This document shows positions 61,796 through 63,141 of a stretch of DNA of 63,141 nucleotides, piece by piece. Every line of letters starts with the position of its first letter. Position 1 is the first letter of the stretch. A program made the translations under genes and the position numbers. The notes below the pieces were generated by a model, which saw only the letters and a program-made list of their open reading frames with translations, was not told where the DNA came from and did no database searches. This DNA comes from Phycisphaerae bacterium (GTDB lineage: Bacteria > Planctomycetota > Phycisphaerae > Sedimentisphaerales > Anaerobacaceae), in contig JAUXAB010000015.1 in NCBI GenBank assembly GCA_030615025.1, positions 1-63,141 of the forward strand, in the 5' to 3' direction.

Positions 61796-61821
61796 GGGAG
61801 GGCCTGCCACTGGGCCCTCCC
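61796..61821 (-). terminator. Strong hairpin downstream of the ThiF fragment
   Basis: Perfect 9-bp arms GGGAGGGCC (61796-61804) and GGCCCTCCC (61813-61821) with an 8-base loop, five bases past the ThiF stop. No T-run follows, so it is a likely but not classic terminator. Confidence 0.5.
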
Positions 61822-61825
61822 CATA

Positions 61826-62191
61826 TCAGGCAATCAGAGCCAAACCAGGCAGATCCAAGAGTATTTCTTTTCTCAGGGATTCGCCCGTAGCGAACTTTTT
61901 GACCTGTAAGGCAATTAAGCCCGCAGTTGCTGTTGGATTATAAACAATTGAACGTGCAGAACATGGTAATCTCTCCGCTTCGTCATTGCTGTAGAGGTTT
62001 TCGTCGTAAAAATCAGCTTCATCGATGTTGGTGGGATGGATCGCATAAATTCGAGCAAATTCTGCTCCCATACGAGCATCAATTAGCAATGGTATCTTCT
62101 GATTGAGTTTGGCTCTTTTCCAGACATTTTGCCGGCAGGTCATATTGTCGACAGTAATTATTACTACGCCTTTTAGCTCGACTTTTGCCAT
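61826..62191 (-). pseudogene. Truncated ThiF/E1-like adenylyltransferase (C-terminal half)
   Basis: 121 residues matching the second half of ThiF/MoeB/E1-like enzymes: VDNMTCRQNVWKRAKLNQ, PLLIDARMGAEFARIYAI, then ERLPCSARSIVYN and a C-terminal helix. The N-terminal half with the GxGxxG nucleotide site is missing. A TAA lies one codon before the ATG, and the adjoining DNA encodes a transposase N-terminus on the other strand. It is probably the remnant of a ThiF gene broken by an insertion, and not expected to be active alone. Confidence 0.65.
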
Positions 62192-62296
62192 TTTTTAGGC
62201 TGCTAAATGATGGAGAAAGAATACATTGGCGCAAGAAATAGACTCCTGCCGATGCTTATTATTGTTAAAGATAATAAGTTCGGAAGGGAGTCTATT

Positions 62297-62536
62297 ATGC
62301 TTACTATTCCATCGGCGGCAGAACAACTTTTCCTCCAGTTTTCTATAACATTTACTCAGCCAACTTTCCAGCGAATTCTTCCGCTGGCAATCGGAGATGT
62401 CCTGACGATGGGCCGAAGAACAGTTACGGCAGTTCTGTGGACCATCCGGACAGTAATTAATGGCCATGGGGAGGCTATATTGCCAGACCAAAAATTGACA
62501 TTTGAAGGGTCAGAGTGGCTCTGGGTGCTATCGTAG
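62297..62536 (+). pseudogene. Transposase N-terminal fragment
   Basis: From the ATG at 62297 (GGGAG seven bases upstream) the product reads MLTIPSAAEQLFLQFSITFT, then QPTFQRILPLAIGD and GRRTVTAVLWTIRT. This is like the N-terminus of DDE transposases of the IS701/IS4-like type, where a gRRTVT motif is typical. It ends at an in-frame TAG at 62534. Reading past it, the frame stays open to 62671 with protein-like sequence (SRFWQGLVFYDTQGVKLSDI) but no DDE domain. It is a decayed or deleted insertion sequence; no terminal repeats are recognised. Confidence 0.55.
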
Positions 62537-62688
62537 CTGTATAGTCGCTTCTGGCAAGGTCTCGTTTTTTATGATACTCAAGGCGTGAAATTAAGTGATA
62601 TTAAGAAAGATGCAGCAAAAATTCATGAGATGTTGATAGATGTCTGTGACCGACATCTAAAAATCCTTTAGGGGTACTCCAGTGATGG

Positions 62689-62898
62689 ATGAGTCGGGAT
62701 GGTGAATCGCGCGTAAATGGGCACCAGGACAGGTTGGTCAGGGGGAATATATCGCAGAATCGCTCTGGCCAATACTTCGCCCAGGAACCGCCTGGCCAGA
62801 CACTACAGGCGACTGCTTTGGTGCATGAAGCTTATATTCGGCTGGTAGAGACGGAGAGTCAAAATTGGAACAGCCGCCACCATTTCTACCGACGTTGA
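62689..62898 (+). pseudogene. Fragment of an ECF-type sigma factor (Sigma70_ECF)
   Basis: The end of this 69-residue frame reads EPPGQTLQATALVHEAYIRL, then VETESQNWNSRHHFYRR. This is the highly conserved region 2 of planctomycete Sigma70_ECF proteins. The preceding residues do not match the expected N-terminus and the rest of the sigma factor is absent, so only a piece survives. Confidence 0.65.
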
Positions 62899-62931
62899 AC
62901 AACTGGTATGTCTACCCTTCTGCGCAGGATT

Positions 62932-63141
62932 TTATGGATTGGCGACGCCGGGAGAAGGCAAGGCTGCTTTCCAATTGATTACGTCATTGCCATAATCAGT
63001 CGACACCTTACGAGCAAGCGATTTGCCAAGCCCATCCGCCTCTTCCGGCCACAAATCCACGCCGCCAGGACAATCCTCAGGATGTGAACCATCACTGTAA
63101 TTGACCCTGTCAATGCGGATATAATAACGCGTGCCAAGCTC
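62932..63141 (-). CDS. C-terminal end of a lamin-tail-domain secreted protein, 5' outside the window
   Basis: The minus-strand frame is open from the window end to TAA at 62932-62934 (69 residues). It reads ELGTRYYIRIDRVNYSDGSH, then DLWPEEADGLGKSLARK and YGNDVINWKAALPSPGVANP. This matches the terminal strand of the lamin tail domain common in planctomycete exported proteins (W-P-x-x-A-D-G-x-G-x-S-L; Y-G-N-D; PSPG). The remainder of the gene lies beyond the window. It may be intact. Confidence 0.65.
   Translation of the reverse strand, partial: ELGTRYYIRIDRVNYSDGSHPEDCPGGVDLWPEEADGLGKSLARKVSTDYGNDVINWKAALPSPGVANP

Overview
The window looks like a chromosomal segment of a Planctomycetota bacterium, most likely a Phycisphaerae or Sedimentisphaerales relative. 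This is inferred from gene content, not from a marker gene. It has a large set of Tat-exported Gfo/Idh/MocA oxidoreductases, DUF1080 (3-keto-glycoside hydrolase) and DUF6807 proteins, a planctomycete-style dockerin tail, a lamin-tail-domain end and a Sigma70_ECF fragment. The intergenic DNA is full of dispersed short repeats of kinds seen in such genomes. No rRNA, tRNA or CRISPR array was recognised.

Left part (1-18 kb), housekeeping and regulatory genes: a C4 zinc-ribbon coiled-coil protein, an unusual RNase HI-PurN fusion, a pilin-like small protein, divergently placed ClpC with a near-perfect sigma70 promoter, a secreted three-repeat Cys/His protein coupled to a CC-motif protein, a YtrA-type GntR/ABC operon with a candidate operator, a PadR/HAAS-HEAT pair with a palindromic operator, a BamE-like protein, an OmpA-like lipoprotein and Ndk.

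Middle part (18-50 kb), an accessory carbohydrate locus all on the plus strand: eleven Gfo/Idh/MocA paralogues (ten Tat-exported, one cytosolic) interleaved with three DUF1080 proteins (one with two DUF1080 domains), two DUF6807 proteins, two xylose-isomerase-like epimerases, a ThuA-HEAT protein, a HEAT lipoprotein and a seven-heme cytochrome c with a membrane cytochrome-b-like partner. The coherent reading, which is inference, is an exported oxidation/keto-sugar-cleavage pathway for glycans. Gfo/Idh enzymes would oxidise a sugar hydroxyl, DUF1080 proteins would cleave the 3-keto glycoside, epimerases would process the products, and the cytochrome pair is a possible electron outlet.

Right part (50-63 kb): an NCS1-like transporter, a lipoprotein/Agl23/ApbE/secreted-barrel operon with a good promoter, a twelfth Gfo/Idh enzyme (the eleventh with a Tat signal), and a GH16-beta-helix enzyme whose interdomain linker is encoded by a palindromic repeat element. 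The last 1.6 kb is a graveyard of gene fragments: truncated ThiF, transposase N-terminus, ECF sigma piece and lamin-tail C-terminus.

The most unusual signals are the RNase H-PurN fusion, the in-frame palindromic element, the DNA-level reuse of a leader plus Tat-signal cassette between paralogues, and dispersed repeats that repeatedly form the very starts or stops of genes.
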